DNA from: Circinella umbellata
Lineage: Eukaryota > Mucoromycota > Mucoromycetes > Mucorales > Lichtheimiaceae
Direction of reading: 5' to 3'
NCBI GenBank assembly: GCA_025093555.1
Contig: JAIWNF010000030.1
Coordinates: 310,001 to 374,000 of the forward strand
Length of the DNA stretch: 64,000 nt
The first letter of the stretch is position 1, and every line of letters starts with the position of its first letter. A program made the position numbers and the translations under genes. Shown in pieces: positions 1-11,646 of the stretch. The notes under the pieces are model-generated. The model did not search any database and was not told the origin of the DNA. It saw only the letters and a program-made list of their open reading frames with translations.

Positions 1-81
1 ATTTATAATTGACTATTCTATACAACTCCTTTTTTGTGTGTGAGAAATGTGCATGAGTGCGCCAAAATTCTTATTTTTTTT

Positions 82-1467
82 TTAGAAACGAGCATTGGGA
101 TCTGGGGAACCAGTGTTATAGGGAGCAGGATTACTGTATTGTGTGTGATCAGGCATAGCCATAGGTGCTGGACTAGTCCCAGCAACATGGTGTTGAGGTG
201 GACTTGGTGAAGGATTATAAGCTTGTGCTGGATCAGGAGAAGGATGACGATACATATCATCAAATGGAGATTGTTCTTGTACAATAGCAGCCCCACCTGG
301 ATGAGGATCATATTGCGGTTGTTGAACTTGTTGAGCATGTTGAGGTGGTTGAGCATATCCATACGATACACGATGAGAATCTGTTGGTGGATCATAAGGA
401 GATTCAAATGGAGATTGTTCTCGATGTGGTTGTTGTTGCTGCATAAGATGAGGAGGTGGTGTAGTTTCTTGAAGTGGACGAGCTTGTTCAAATGATTGGG
501 GTCTCATACGACCTAAATCTTCCCCTTCTTCATCTTCATAATAACCTGCTGAGCGATAACCACTATTTCTACCGCCTGCTCCAATAGGTTCATTATACAT
601 ATCATCACCATCTTCCATTTCTTGTTGTTGTTGCATTTGTAAGACAGCTTGTTTGTTGGATTCATGTTGTCTTAAGTTCTTTTGAATCATTTGTTTTTCT
701 CTAAAGAAAATGATTAATGTACATAAAAGAGAAAGAAGCCACAAAATGCAAATAGTCCAAGCAAAACCAGCGGCAACTTTAGCATTTGTACACTATAAAA
801 GTTAGAATAAAGGAGAATGGTAGTTAGTATACATTTATAACTTTTATAGTACACGCATTGATAATATCATTTTCTCATTTTAAACACTATTTTATAACTC
901 CCTTTTCATTGTATTTACCTGAGTAGTCCAAGCACTTGTATAATCACCATCCGCTTCTGCCATTTCTCCATCAAGATTACAGTGGGATGGGTTATTTGCG
1001 TGTACTGTCATTGCAATACCAGTGGTAGCCCAAAGACCAGTATAAAATCCAGTAAAGATCAAATTTGTACGTGGTTTCATACAGAATTTACCCAGCCGTC
1101 TGAATTTACCATTTTTGTCATAAATCCATGGAAAGACTACCAGACACACAGGTACACCTAAACCAAAGATACCAACAAATAAAGTCCAGTTGGGTCCTGG
1201 TTGACTACCATCCTATATATATGTGTATAATATTTTTTTTCCGTTAAATATAATCTTATATATATATATAATAATATACTTTTTTTTTGAAATAATATAA
1301 CTTACGTAAAAGCGGTATTCAGTAGCAATGACAGTAGCAATAATACAAAGTACAATAAACGTGGCAAGTGCTTGTATAATGTGTAAAATATTTTTGATTG
1401 TATTAATGGCTGGAAACCCTTTTGGTGCAGCAACAGCAGGAACTTCAAAGCTGAATTTCCCTGCCAT
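82..1467 (-). CDS. MARVEL-like four-TM membrane protein with long Gln/Pro-rich cytoplasmic tail
   Basis: Three exons: 1467-1306, 1212-919 and 792-82. The junctions GT(1305)/AG(1213) and GT(918)/AG(793) are both phase 0, giving 388 aa starting MAGKFSFEVPAVAAP. Four hydrophobic segments are visible: about residues 28-48 (IIQALATFIVLCIIATVIA), 60-80 (after SQPGPNWTL), 100-122 (NLIFTGFYTGLWATTG) and 158-178 (FAWTICILWLLSLL). The last is followed by a basic stretch and then about 200 residues rich in Q, P, S and acidic runs (EDEEGED), probably a disordered cytosolic tail. The layout matches fungal MARVEL-domain proteins, which organise membrane microdomains at the plasma membrane. Domain assignment rests on topology only, so it could be another tetraspan family. 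The gene reads away from the transposon cluster to its right. Confidence 0.78.
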
Positions 1468-3419
1468 TATGTACTTTTAATATAGTTTATGTTTTGAACT
1501 TGGGGGTATATAATATATTAACGTATATGTATGCGTAGGTCGTTGTTATTATTATTTTTCTTTTATAAGAGAAAAAAAAAGTGTAAAGTAAGAGAAAGAA
1601 AGAAAAAAATAGACTAAAAAAAAGCTGGAACCCGAAAGCCCTTAAGCGCGTTTCTTTTTTTGTATCACGTTGGCTATTCCGCGATCCCTCCGACTTTTTT
1701 TTTTTCCTTTTGTGCCAAGGTAATGACAATATAATAATAAACTGACTTGGCCTATCGTTTTTCTCGACTTTTTTTTCTTTAGATTTACTACTATTACTAC
1801 TAATGTATTCATACCGAGAGAAAAAAAGAATCCTGATTATTGTTATCTATTATATAACGATAATCATTTATGAGCATAAGAAATCTTTGTTTTTTATACG
1901 GATTAAACGGAAGAGAGACTGGGTAGGGGCTCAGCAGCAGACAAAAAAAAAAGAAACAGTGACACCGTCCGACTTTATCGTCGTTATATTTATAGAAATC
2001 TTCTTCAGCTTTGTAAACCTTTTTGTGTTACATTCAGCACATAAAAGCTTAAAAAACTCAGTGACTACTAGTTTTTTTTTTCTTGGCTCCCTGTTATGTA
2101 ACCACCTGGCTTCTTTATACATTATATGAAACTTATCATATTATGCAGTTTATATAATTAAAGTGCATCAATTCTTTTAATTTTGTTGTGTTGAAGCTTT
2201 TTTTTTGTTCTGCTGTATGTTTGTTATCTTTATAGAGAATAAGCAATGGATTAGATTTCTTTCATTTGAGGGAAAAGTAATAGAAAGAGCACAGCCTAGT
2301 TTGATACAATCGTGGCGCATGGTGGCTGTGTTATTCTGAATTGCCAGTCTCTCCCCATACTTTACAGTGCTACTATCTTGATCAAGCTACTAAAAGGAAA
2401 AAAGAAGTGTGTGACTTAACAAAAAGAGTTGTTACTATTAGCAATCAAAATTTTTTTGTTTGTTGCTATGCAACTACAACATTAGTAATCGTCAAATTAT
2501 TATATGTGCTAAAATAAAATGACAACTTGTATTTTTTATTTTCATCTTGCTTATGATTATGGAAAACGTCCAAACTCATATCACTTTTATTTTTTATTTT
2601 AGCTATCTGAGGGTATAATATTAATTTTTTTCTTTGTTCGTGGTTCGTTCCGTTCCGAAAGAAGAGAATCATTACATCATATATAGCTGCTGGATCAACG
2701 TTGTACAAAGAAAGAAAAAAAGACAAAAATAGACATAGATTCAAAGAATTCGTAAAACACAACCCGTTCATTTTTCTTTATACATCCGCCAATACAACTG
2801 TTATCTTGTGACTATAAAATAGTCAATGTGAATAGACATCCTACTGTGACAATAATGATACACATATCTCTTCAACTTGAAGTAATTGTAGAACAGCCAA
2901 AGCTACTAAAAGAACCGCTATCGCAATGCCATTATACCACAACAATAAAATGATAAACGTCATTTTTGTGAATTTAAAAACTTAAATTGTCTGTCTTTCG
3001 CATTATAACAGTAGTAGTTTTATAACAAATAGTGTTATTTTATTTATATACCAGTAAAAAGATGTTGTATCTTCCATGAAAAGAAGAGTAGCTCAATGCA
3101 TAATAATGTACTTATTAACACATGACCACAATATTACATATAACTAAATGATTTTACGGCGTCAGATAATTCTCTCATAAAATTTTTGTAAATTGTGTAC
3201 CTCGTATTTACAGTAACCTATCACCTATATTCCTTATCGACGATTTTTTCAATTATGCGTACACAAGTCAAGTTGTTCGTTGTTTGTACATTCAGAAAAG
3301 AACATGAAAGATATAGTTTACAAAACCATCAAGCACTTTTTTTTGGTTTCTGTATCGTTTAGCTTTTCTTTTCAAATCCTTCTAAATAAACTACTTTACC
3401 CTCATAAAAAATAATGCAG
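1468..3419. other. Intergenic, no gene recognised
   Basis: This is the 5' flank of the MARVEL-like gene, with T-rich and A-rich tracts at 1550-1780. Short open frames here are low complexity and show no codon pattern. No tRNA or snRNA signature was found. The stretch 2280-2400 is less A+T-rich than its surroundings and could hold a small RNA, but I cannot support one. Confidence 0.5.
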
Positions 3420-6100
3420 AACCCCCCTAAACTCCGAAACCAGACTTTACTTGCCCAGGATTTTGAGATTTTCATCGACAAGTTTTTTTCCCTACTCTTT
3501 GGCTAAAATTCAAAGGTCGAGCATGAAAAAAGAACGCGTAGATGAAAAATCTCTGTTTGTGGGCGTGATTGAAAGCAAAATCCTGTATTTTAAGAACGGT
3601 TTTCTTTCTTATCTAATATGTCATAGAAAAAATGAAGTAAAGACAAAAAATAGAAAAGGAGGAGGAAGAGCAATAATCCAGTTAAATTGACTGCTTCGGA
3701 TTTTGATGAACAAACAGATTGAAGTTCAACATCGTCCGGGGAGGAGATTTCATTAAAAAATGTGACAAAATTCAATACGTCTTTGAGTAATGGGTAATAA
3801 AAATAAACATGTAAACATCCCTTTTTTACTCCTACGGTTTTTGTAATCAAGTTCAAACCATCAAATATTCTTTTTATCAATATTATGTAGGTTTTCTCAG
3901 CCCTAAAGTTGCATATGAGGGTTGTGTAAAGCCTGACTTTGATCGTGTACGTGAGAGAGGGTGTGTACAAATAGACATCACCTCTTTTTTTTTCCACCAA
4001 GCAAAATTACACTTCCTGATATGAACAAAGGCACCGACTGGTTTTACCAAAATAAGCCCAAAGATTGGAATCTCCACTCTGCTTACTTTGTTTATGATCA
4101 ACTGGAACAGTTTGATTCCTTCATAGCTCTTATAAAAAAAGTACATGTCGATCTTGTCATTGTTGGTCAAAAGCAACCATTGTTTAAAAAGTTTGTTGTA
4201 GCTAAGTTACAAATTTTAGAGGTAAATTATATATTACATTTGAAACAAGAAAAGCAAAAAAAAGCGTATTTTGTTTAGTTTTTTCTGTCATTTTTGAAAC
4301 TAAATTGCTTCAAAGAACAAGAAAAACAACAGTCATGTGAAGAAAACTGCAGCAACAGGAGCAACCACAAAAAACACGAGAGAAAGAACAAGAGGATGCA
4401 AAGCTACCTTATGCTATAAGCATTGAAAAGCTAACAAATAATTTTACAAATAATGGCGAATTTAATAACGTAAATAAGAAGGTAATAAATCTATATATTG
4501 CTGGAATTATAACTTGGGCAGAAAGTAACATTAAGTTTTAATGTTCCACTGTAATTCAATAAAAAAGGGGAGTTTTATTAGATGCTTCTAATGATAACAC
4601 AACTGACGCTACTACGTCAAACGTTTCGAATGTTACCACAAATGACACTACTACTACTAATAATGTAGTTCATTCTTTATCATCACGATCATTTCAAGTA
4701 ATTACTTTTTTTTATTACATGTTATCTTTATATGTGCTCATTTGAATGTGCATTGTTATATAACCTGTTACTTATATTTTCAATTGTTTGATAGGCACCA
4801 TTGGTTGTAAATGAAGGCGGAAACCGGTATATTTCTGACCATCCTTGCAGCCCTACCGGGCATGTATATATGCCAAAATTAAGAAAAAATTAAGTAGCTG
4901 CCCTCAAAGAACTCTTTAATTTTGGAACCGAAAACTGCGTCAATGATTTTATCTGTGATAAAGAATACCGTGACTGCAAAGAACAACAATAAAAAACCAT
5001 GTCTCTTTCATCTCTCGGTTTGATAGCTCATTTGGTAAATCTGCTTGGAGAAGATATTTGCTATGACGAGTTTCTTGAATAATCGTGGAGCTGGAAACCA
5101 AAAGAAGGCGTATGTGAGTTAGGTGAAACCTTTCAACTTGTTTGTAAGCACGTATTGACTACCTTTCATCTTGTTCATCGCTCAATGTCAATGTATATCA
5201 TGAATCATAAACGACCTTTCTTCTGTGAGAACATCATTCCGGGTTTATTATTGCTTTCATAGACGCTTCAAATTTATCGAATTCAAATGGTAATGGTGTA
5301 AAGAGCAGATAAATAAAAATAAAAAAAAGAAGGGTTTGTTGATCTTACACGCTACTTATACTGTTATTGTTTATTAAAGATGTGAAGCAGAAATATAAGT
5401 TAACCAAATCTCTTTATTTAAACACTGGTAATTACGATAGATGAACTACCGATACCGCAAAAAACATCGACGCTCTAGGCTATTTGAAACCGCAAAACAA
5501 CATTGAATTAGTAGTCGTTGAATCATCAAGGTAATAAATAATTTAAACATATACAATCTCATTACTAACTATCTTGCTTTCTCTTATAGATACAGCGGGA
5601 TGATAAAAGAAAATACAACATATACATTGAAGACACTATCAAAATTTTTGAATGTAATGTTGCAGCATTGAGAAAAGAAACATATCATAGTAATGCAACT
5701 TTAGAGACATTTAAAAAGCTTAGCACATATGGAATTCAACTGATAAAAACAAACGGGGTGTTATAAATAAACAGTATGGTTAATAAAGACAAATAGAAGC
5801 ACGTCCAAGTCAGAACTGCACAAATTCCTACCACTTGGAATGATTATTTGCTTTTACTTAAATACTTAGAATTATTAGCTACATTATATGCAAGTGTTAA
5901 GGAAGTGTGACTTGTATGGGGATGTTTGATCAAATTACCCAAATCGTATACTAATATATATTTACAGATTGATCTCGTATATAGTCAGGAACTTCAAAAA
6001 AAATTAGTACAAGAACGTGTCAATGTGAACAAGCTTTCCGGACCTTTAGTTGAATCTGTTATCACTGCGCGTCCATCCCATCATTAAAAAATTGGTCATA
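3420..6100 (+). pseudogene. Decayed multi-exon repeat-family gene
   Basis: Plus-strand coding remnants appear in order, broken by stops and frameshifts: a piece with TLLAQDFEIFIDKFF near 3450; SNNPVKLTASDFDEQTD near 3670-3720; DWFYQNKPKDWNLHSAYF at 4036-4220, ending in a plausible donor (GAG/GTAAAT); a Gln/Lys-rich piece at 4320-4480; a Thr/Asn-rich piece at 4580-4697; then from 4797 a longer block with SDHPCSPTGHVYMPKLR, ENCVNDFICDKEYRDCKE and GEDICYDEFLE (4797-5260); KSLYLNTGNYDR near 5410; and YNIYIEDTIKIFECN near 5620. At least five in-frame stops interrupt these pieces. I recall similar sequences as a high-copy family in Mucorales genomes, but function and mobility are unknown to me. It is not expressed as one protein in this state. 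Confidence 0.6.
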
Positions 6101-6489
6101 AATACTAATATACCAATATAGACCAAGATAGACAAGGTTGGTCTCACGTTAGACCACTTTGTCTTTTTAACAAAGGATGATCAGCTGTTTAAATACTTTC
6201 AAGAGGTAATCCTCGAATCTTATCCTTTAATCCTTGTTTCAAATTCGTATAAATGTGTGCTGTCAAGTTGATCATTGAAAACAAGAATGAAATAATAGAA
6301 GAGTGCATCTTTTCATTGAAATATATATAGCGTGTTGTACACTCAACGAGTACTTTTGTTCTAAAATCCACTACGGTACTTTATTCGACTGAAACTCTTT
6401 AATATGCGACTGATTGTCTAAATCTACAGAAAATATTCAATTTTGACAATTTTGAAGATTTCCAGTCTCCGCCATTTCAAGATAAACAG

Positions 6490-6640
6490 TTGTTTCACGT
6501 AGATTTTCAGTATATTTAATAATATTATCCACAGCTTTTTCATAGATTCCCAGTACATTTGATAATATTATCCATAGATTTTTCATAGATACTCAGTATA
6601 TTTAATAATATTATCCATAAATTTTTCAGAAAATATATTA
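6490..6640. repeat. Subterminal tandem repeat of the CACTA-like element
   Basis: Three imperfect copies of a unit of about 48 bp contain TTTCATAGAT, CAGTATATTTAATAATATTA and TCCATAGA in order. They lie just inside the left end of the transposon. Subterminal repeats in CACTA elements are known binding sites for the accessory (TnpA-like) protein, which is the probable role here. Confidence 0.6.
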
Positions 6641-6816
6641 ATGCTATGTATATCCAACTCTAAATATCACCAATTTAATAAGGCAATCAGAATATTTTTT
6701 TATTTATTGACCAATATTATTAATATCATGCCATGTATCCTTGTAACTATGCTAATAATCTCACCACCAAACACCCTATAATAGCGCATGATACCCGTCA
6801 CATCTTTTCGCTCTTA

Positions 6817-8233
6817 TTACTTCTTGTTTTTTCTTCGCTTCGATCTCCAGTTTGGTTCGTCATGCTTGTCGTTTGCACTTAAGATCGTACGTTGTGTTTT
6901 TGATACTTTGGGATTGTTTTTGTTCATACTTCCCTTCCCTTTATCCTCGCTATTTATCTTCTTTTTAGTTTGGATACTCCTTTCATCTTGATTCTTTCGT
7001 TTCAAACCACGGTTGGATGTCTTTTTATTAGTGCTATGCCCACCACCTTCATCTGAATTGGAGTCGTCATCTGAACTGGAGTTGTTATCAGAGCTATCAT
7101 CCGAACTAGAGTTACCATCTAGGTTAGAGCTGTCACCCGAGCTAGAGCTATCACCCGAGCTAGAGCTATCATCCGAACTAGAGCTGTCGCCCGAAGTGAA
7201 ACATTCTTTGGAACTTGAGGAATGATTTGAGTCATCATCGCCACCATGTACTTGTTTGTTTTGATTGCTATATATATTTATCTCACATCATATGAGTAAT
7301 ATTCAACAATAATCATTAACCTTGTTATATCCTGACTTACTCCATATTTTTGACATACTGATCTAACTTTTCGATTTGCTCATCTAATTTAGCTAAACAA
7401 CAGTAGCAGTTAGTATATTAAGTAGTTATCATAATAGTGCTTCTGGATATATTTATGGAGAAAAAATAACCTGGAGAAAAAATATTAGTTCTATGGTTTG
7501 CTTGAGTTTCATGGGTTGTTCCTGCTTCATGACTAGAGTCAACGTGGCTAATTGGGTCAAAGGCGTTAACAGGTTCATTGCTGCTGTCCTTATTTCTTTT
7601 ACAAGAGCCATTTCCTTGTTCAACATTTTGCCAATGCTTCGAGAGCATAAGGCGTGCACCCCAGCGACCAGTACATGCTTTCAAGGGAAGGTATGCTGCA
7701 GCATCGTGTTCGATTTGGCGGTACATTTCAGAATGGTAACGCTTGACATTTTTCCATTGCAAAGTTTTGTCAAGGTTATGTTTGTTTTTACAACGCTGTA
7801 CAACCTCTTTCGCAATTTCTAGAGCATGACAAAGCCTTGACTCCATTTGTGACTCTTCAAGTGCAGGCAAGTTGGTTTCGACACGGTATTTCTTAAGAAG
7901 CCATACGAATAAATCGCGACTATACTGTCTTTTTCGAATTATGTTCATTTTTTTCTTCTTGTCAAATACTTCAACACTTGGTAGATCAATCAAAACCGCC
8001 GGTAACCTACTTCCTTGATTCGAATCATCCGTCGCGACTTCTTGATTGTTCATTTCAAGTAGATTAACTAGTCGACTGTTAATTGTTGTGTTTTGTTTGA
8101 TGGCTTTTTTAATACTTTTCATTTCTTTTTTATTTTGCTTTTTTTGTTCATTAAGTGAACGTTCTAAACGAATTATCGCCAATTCCATGTTTGATTTTGA
8201 ATGTTTGCCTGATTTTTGTTTTCCTAAACCCAT
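6817..8233 (-). CDS. Coiled-coil, Ser/Asp-repeat accessory protein of the CACTA-like element (TnpA-like role inferred)
   Basis: Three exons: 8233-7471, 7392-7341 and 7267-6817. Phases close to give 421 aa. The N-terminus is basic (MGLGKQKSGKHSKSNMEL), followed by a Lys/Glu/Gln-rich probable coiled coil to about residue 60. A helical central domain (about 95-200) contains RQYSRDLFVWLLKKYRV and LKACTGRWGARLMLSKHW, resembling the DNA-binding or BEN-like domains of transposon accessory proteins, though I cannot name it. Exon 3 encodes a striking SSSSDDSSSSGD-type run, then a very basic C-terminus (RSKRRKNKK) that looks like a nuclear localisation signal. It lies directly downstream of the transposase in the same orientation and shows no stops, so it may still be functional while its transposase is truncated. 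Confidence 0.7.
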
Positions 8234-8325
8234 TGTTGTTAGAATATAAAGTGAGATAAATTTAGGTAGAGAAAAAAAAAGGAGCGAAAAAAAAAGTGGG
8301 AAAAAAAGCGGAGGAGAAACAAAAC

Positions 8326-11313
8326 TTAATACAAATCGGTCAGCAAACCCAGTTCTTCATTTTGCATAACTTTCATTTCGGGCCAAACAATGTATCTTCT
8401 ATTGGAAGTTGCTGTATAAACTGCTGCAATGGAACGTATATCACCAACAGAAACAACAATATGTTTATAGTTAGCCATTTTTTTCGTATATGGAATCCCA
8501 TCGACAGATAGATTTACTTCCCATATTTTAACAAGTCCAAGTAATCTGGTAAGGCCTCCTTGACTGTGTCGAAAGTAAAAAATTACTTCACCAAAGTAAT
8601 GTCTTGGTTTTCTTTTTATCTCATGTCTTCTCTTGCACTTGTCTACATCTATCACCATTGATACGTAAAAGTCATCACGTCTGGTATCTGCACGCTCTCA
8701 ATATGAGCTTCCAATTACGTCTTTCGAGCTGATGAATAAACGGGCTCCAGCCTCGATAAAGGGGTTAATGTTTCCCAAATTGTTCAAGTGTACATTCCAA
8801 TAATCATTCAGTAGCTTGTTAAGGTTATACTGCGTATAATCATCGGTGAGTCCGTTCCAAAGAGATGGCCATACTTCAGGCGCATTGCAATCAGCTAAAA
8901 CTGTAAGTACTTTTTTAGTTGTATTTGTTACCTTGGTATCGAGCCTATCCGTAAAGCGCTTGGCGGCAAGATCAAGCATAACATTTCCGGCGTTAATTCC
9001 TGGAGCAGATGGGGATCTAACTTTTCGTTTAATTTCACCTAAAGCTCTTTCATTAGAGAAAGCAGAGTACATCCGTGGTGGACCCATTGCAAGTGTAATT
9101 TCTTTCAGGTGACGAAGGTAATGCTGATTTATAGTGAAGATCTTTTCGTTGATATTCCCAATGTTAGCGTGTTGGACAAGGAACTGAAGCCATTTCCAAA
9201 CATATATATCCAACTTCCGCAAATCACCGCTTGTGATAACTTTTTGGAATACAATGGTGTATACTTGTGTTAGTCCAATCACTGCTTCTCTCGCTCCAGG
9301 GTCTTTGATGTGTTCAATGATTATTGTTGGAGTTACGTATAGCATCATATTAATCCATTCAATAGATTTCAAGCCTTTCTTTTTGAATAAATTTTTTGTA
9401 CATGCGTCAAGTGAAGATGGAATTGTCCGCTTTGAATCCGCAATTGCTTTACCTATTTGCGTCCTAATACTGGTTTTTAAAAAAAGTGGGTTATCTTTCT
9501 TACCAAATGCACCACAAATAATTTTCCATAGCTGTTTAGCTACACCAGAAAGTAAATGCATGATATCGAGTCCAAAAAATTCACACCCTTTAAAGCTTCT
9601 GAGTTTGGCAAACTCTGATTTAGATCGGATGCCAAACCGCTTTTCACCCTTCTTGAGTTTCTTTTTCGTAAATACAGATAATGGCCTTTGCTTCGGGATT
9701 GGATAGCGCTTTGCCTTGAAATACATTCCACGTGATAAGACTGATTCCCCTTTTATAATACAAAGTCTACACCCATATCTTAAATTGAATTATAAATTAG
9801 AATATAAAAATAATAATGCGGCTACAATTTTTTTTTTTAGTTGTAACATATGAAATGAATTTTGAGAGATACCTTGAATTATGGCCTTGGTGAAGCATTA
9901 TCTTAGCTGTTGCTGGGATATCGCCCGTTCCTATTATTATCATATTAGTAATTCTAGTAACCACAAGAAAATATTAAGTTATGTATTTGAAAAACTCTTA
10001 TCGTCATTTTTCATCAATGTGTATATATACCTAATAAAAGATGTAAGTGTACATGATATATAACTCCATCATCACCTTCGACATCTATACCATTCTCTTG
10101 AGCATCTTCTAGTTCTTTCAACATCGGTTTCAGAAATGATATCAGGTCTTTCGGTTCATGTGGGCCAGGTATAATCGCCAATTGAATCATTCGGTCGTTT
10201 TCATAGCGGATAAGAGGTGATAGATTCAAAACAACGAGATTTATAATGGTTAACTGGTGATTCTTAGCCGTAAATCCGTCGTTATACAATAATAAAGCAA
10301 CATCAAGATCATTTTTAAAAAGACCTTCTTCTCGTAACTGTTGGTACACGCTCCCATCATATACGTCACTGTAAATCCCTTCTGAAGCCATGGAGTTGAA
10401 ATTTGCCCGATACATAAGTTCCTCCCGTGTTGTTTCATCCCGAATAAGTATAGCAATCTGCTCTTTAAGAGGTAACTGCATCATTGTCGAATGTGGTATT
10501 AAATTACGAGTGGTACCATCCCTGTTACGCTTTTTTTTATTGTATCTCGGCTCACCACAGTGCTTGCAGCGTTTTCTTTTACTATCGGGCATGAACATCA
10601 TACATCCGTTATTACACATGTCGTACTTTATTGGTCGAACGGGATATTCTTTTTCAATCAACAACGATCTTGCTTGTTTATATTTATGAAGGGGCTGATG
10701 TGTACCATGAATGTAACCATTGAAAATATTGATCATATTATCAAATCCCTTGCGGGTGAGCCCATGCTGCACAACTGACGAGGTATATAGCTCCTTGCTG
10801 ACAGTTTCTGCTCTGTCCGTTGTACTTTCGATTAAATCACTATAGTTATTTTCATCACAATCATATTGATCTACGTCATAAAAATCGTTTTCATCTTGCT
10901 CCGGTAAAGGTATATGAGGTGTTTCAGCACACTGTTCAGTTCCATGAAAAGCGGAAACTGATTCAACATTTTGATCAACGTCCATTAACGCATAATTCAT
11001 TCCGCATTGTTCTTCAGCTTCAATATGAGGTACAAGGCTTGAATCATTACTAACACTAAAAAGGCAATCAGTATTCAAGAAAAGAACAAGCAATCAAAAC
11101 ATTAAGTAAATACCTATGAAACGATGATTGTTGTGGTGTTAATGCGATTCGTCGTCGTCTTTTACGCAGATCGTTCTTCACTTGTTCCCATTGCTTATTT
11201 TCCTCTACTTGTTGGGCTACGCATTCTGCTCTGTGTTCCTTCTCTTTCACGTTTCTTTTTATAAATACGCCTTCACAAATTTCACAGTAAAACTTCGTAC
11301 GAGGTAATTTCAT
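8326..11313 (-). pseudogene. Tnp2-type transposase with in-frame stop near the C-terminus
   Basis: Four exons: 11313-11114, 11055-10031, 9930-9873 and 9778-8698. All junctions are in frame, giving 787 aa up to a TGA at 8698-8700. The same frame then stays open for another 123 codons (RRDDFYVSMVIDVDKCKRR... to TDLY, stop at 8326), which look like genuine coding sequence, so the TGA is a nonsense change. The N-terminus has a C2HC finger (YCEICEGVF...HRAEC). Then come YDMCNNGCMMF with CKHCGEPRYN, the DVYDGSVYQQL block, NLSPLIRYENDRMIQLAIIPGP, GDIPATAKIMLHQGHNS and GCRLC, and FFGLDIMHLLSGV, the expected order of motifs in the tnp2 transposase family of CACTA/Plavaka elements. It may give a truncated protein or rely on readthrough. 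Confidence 0.82.
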
Positions 11314-11646
11314 TATGGTCAAGAGTGGTATAGTCAAAAGGCAAAATCTTCCACTAAATTCTGTTCAGCTATGGCGTCAACTTGTAAATAATTTCCAAAT
11401 CAGCAAGCATAAATATTTCCAGTAATTATCAATAGATATTCAGTGTTTCTATGGAAACGACACTATTGAACTGTGTTACTTCCTATATCCCATATAAACA
11501 TTATGAATCAGAGTAAAATCGAAAAAGTAACCATTCAAATACTAAAGTAGAGTATTTGTATCAATTTTTTGGGCAAATATTATCAGTGGCATTGTGTAGA
11601 TTTCCAGTCCAAAGAGATTTTCAAAGATTTCCAGTAAAATCCAGTG

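Larger units (their letters stand above)
6369..11646 (-). mobile_element. CACTA/Plavaka-like DNA transposon
   Basis: About 5.3 kb bounded by CACT... at 6369 (CACTACGG) and ...CCAGTG at 11646 (reverse complement CACTGGAT), the terminal motif of CACTA elements. The outer ends share a loosely similar subterminal sequence (ACTGAAACTCTTTAATAT against ACTGGAAATCTTTGAAAAT), and copies of a GATTTCCAGT-like motif lie near both ends (about 6459, 11410, 11599 and 11627). Two minus-strand genes lie inside: a Tnp2-type transposase and a coiled-coil accessory protein, the usual two-gene layout of such elements. No convincing 3-bp target duplication is visible (ATC against ATT), so the exact ends are tentative. 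Confidence 0.72.

Noticed and set aside
2270..2400. Possible small structured RNA upstream of the MARVEL-like gene
   Set aside because: Composition is less A+T-rich but no U-snRNA, tRNA or 5S core motif and no convincing stem could be found by eye.
7013..7225. Plus-strand frame of Ser/Glu/Leu repeats
   Set aside because: Antisense shadow of the Ser/Asp repeat in the transposon accessory protein.
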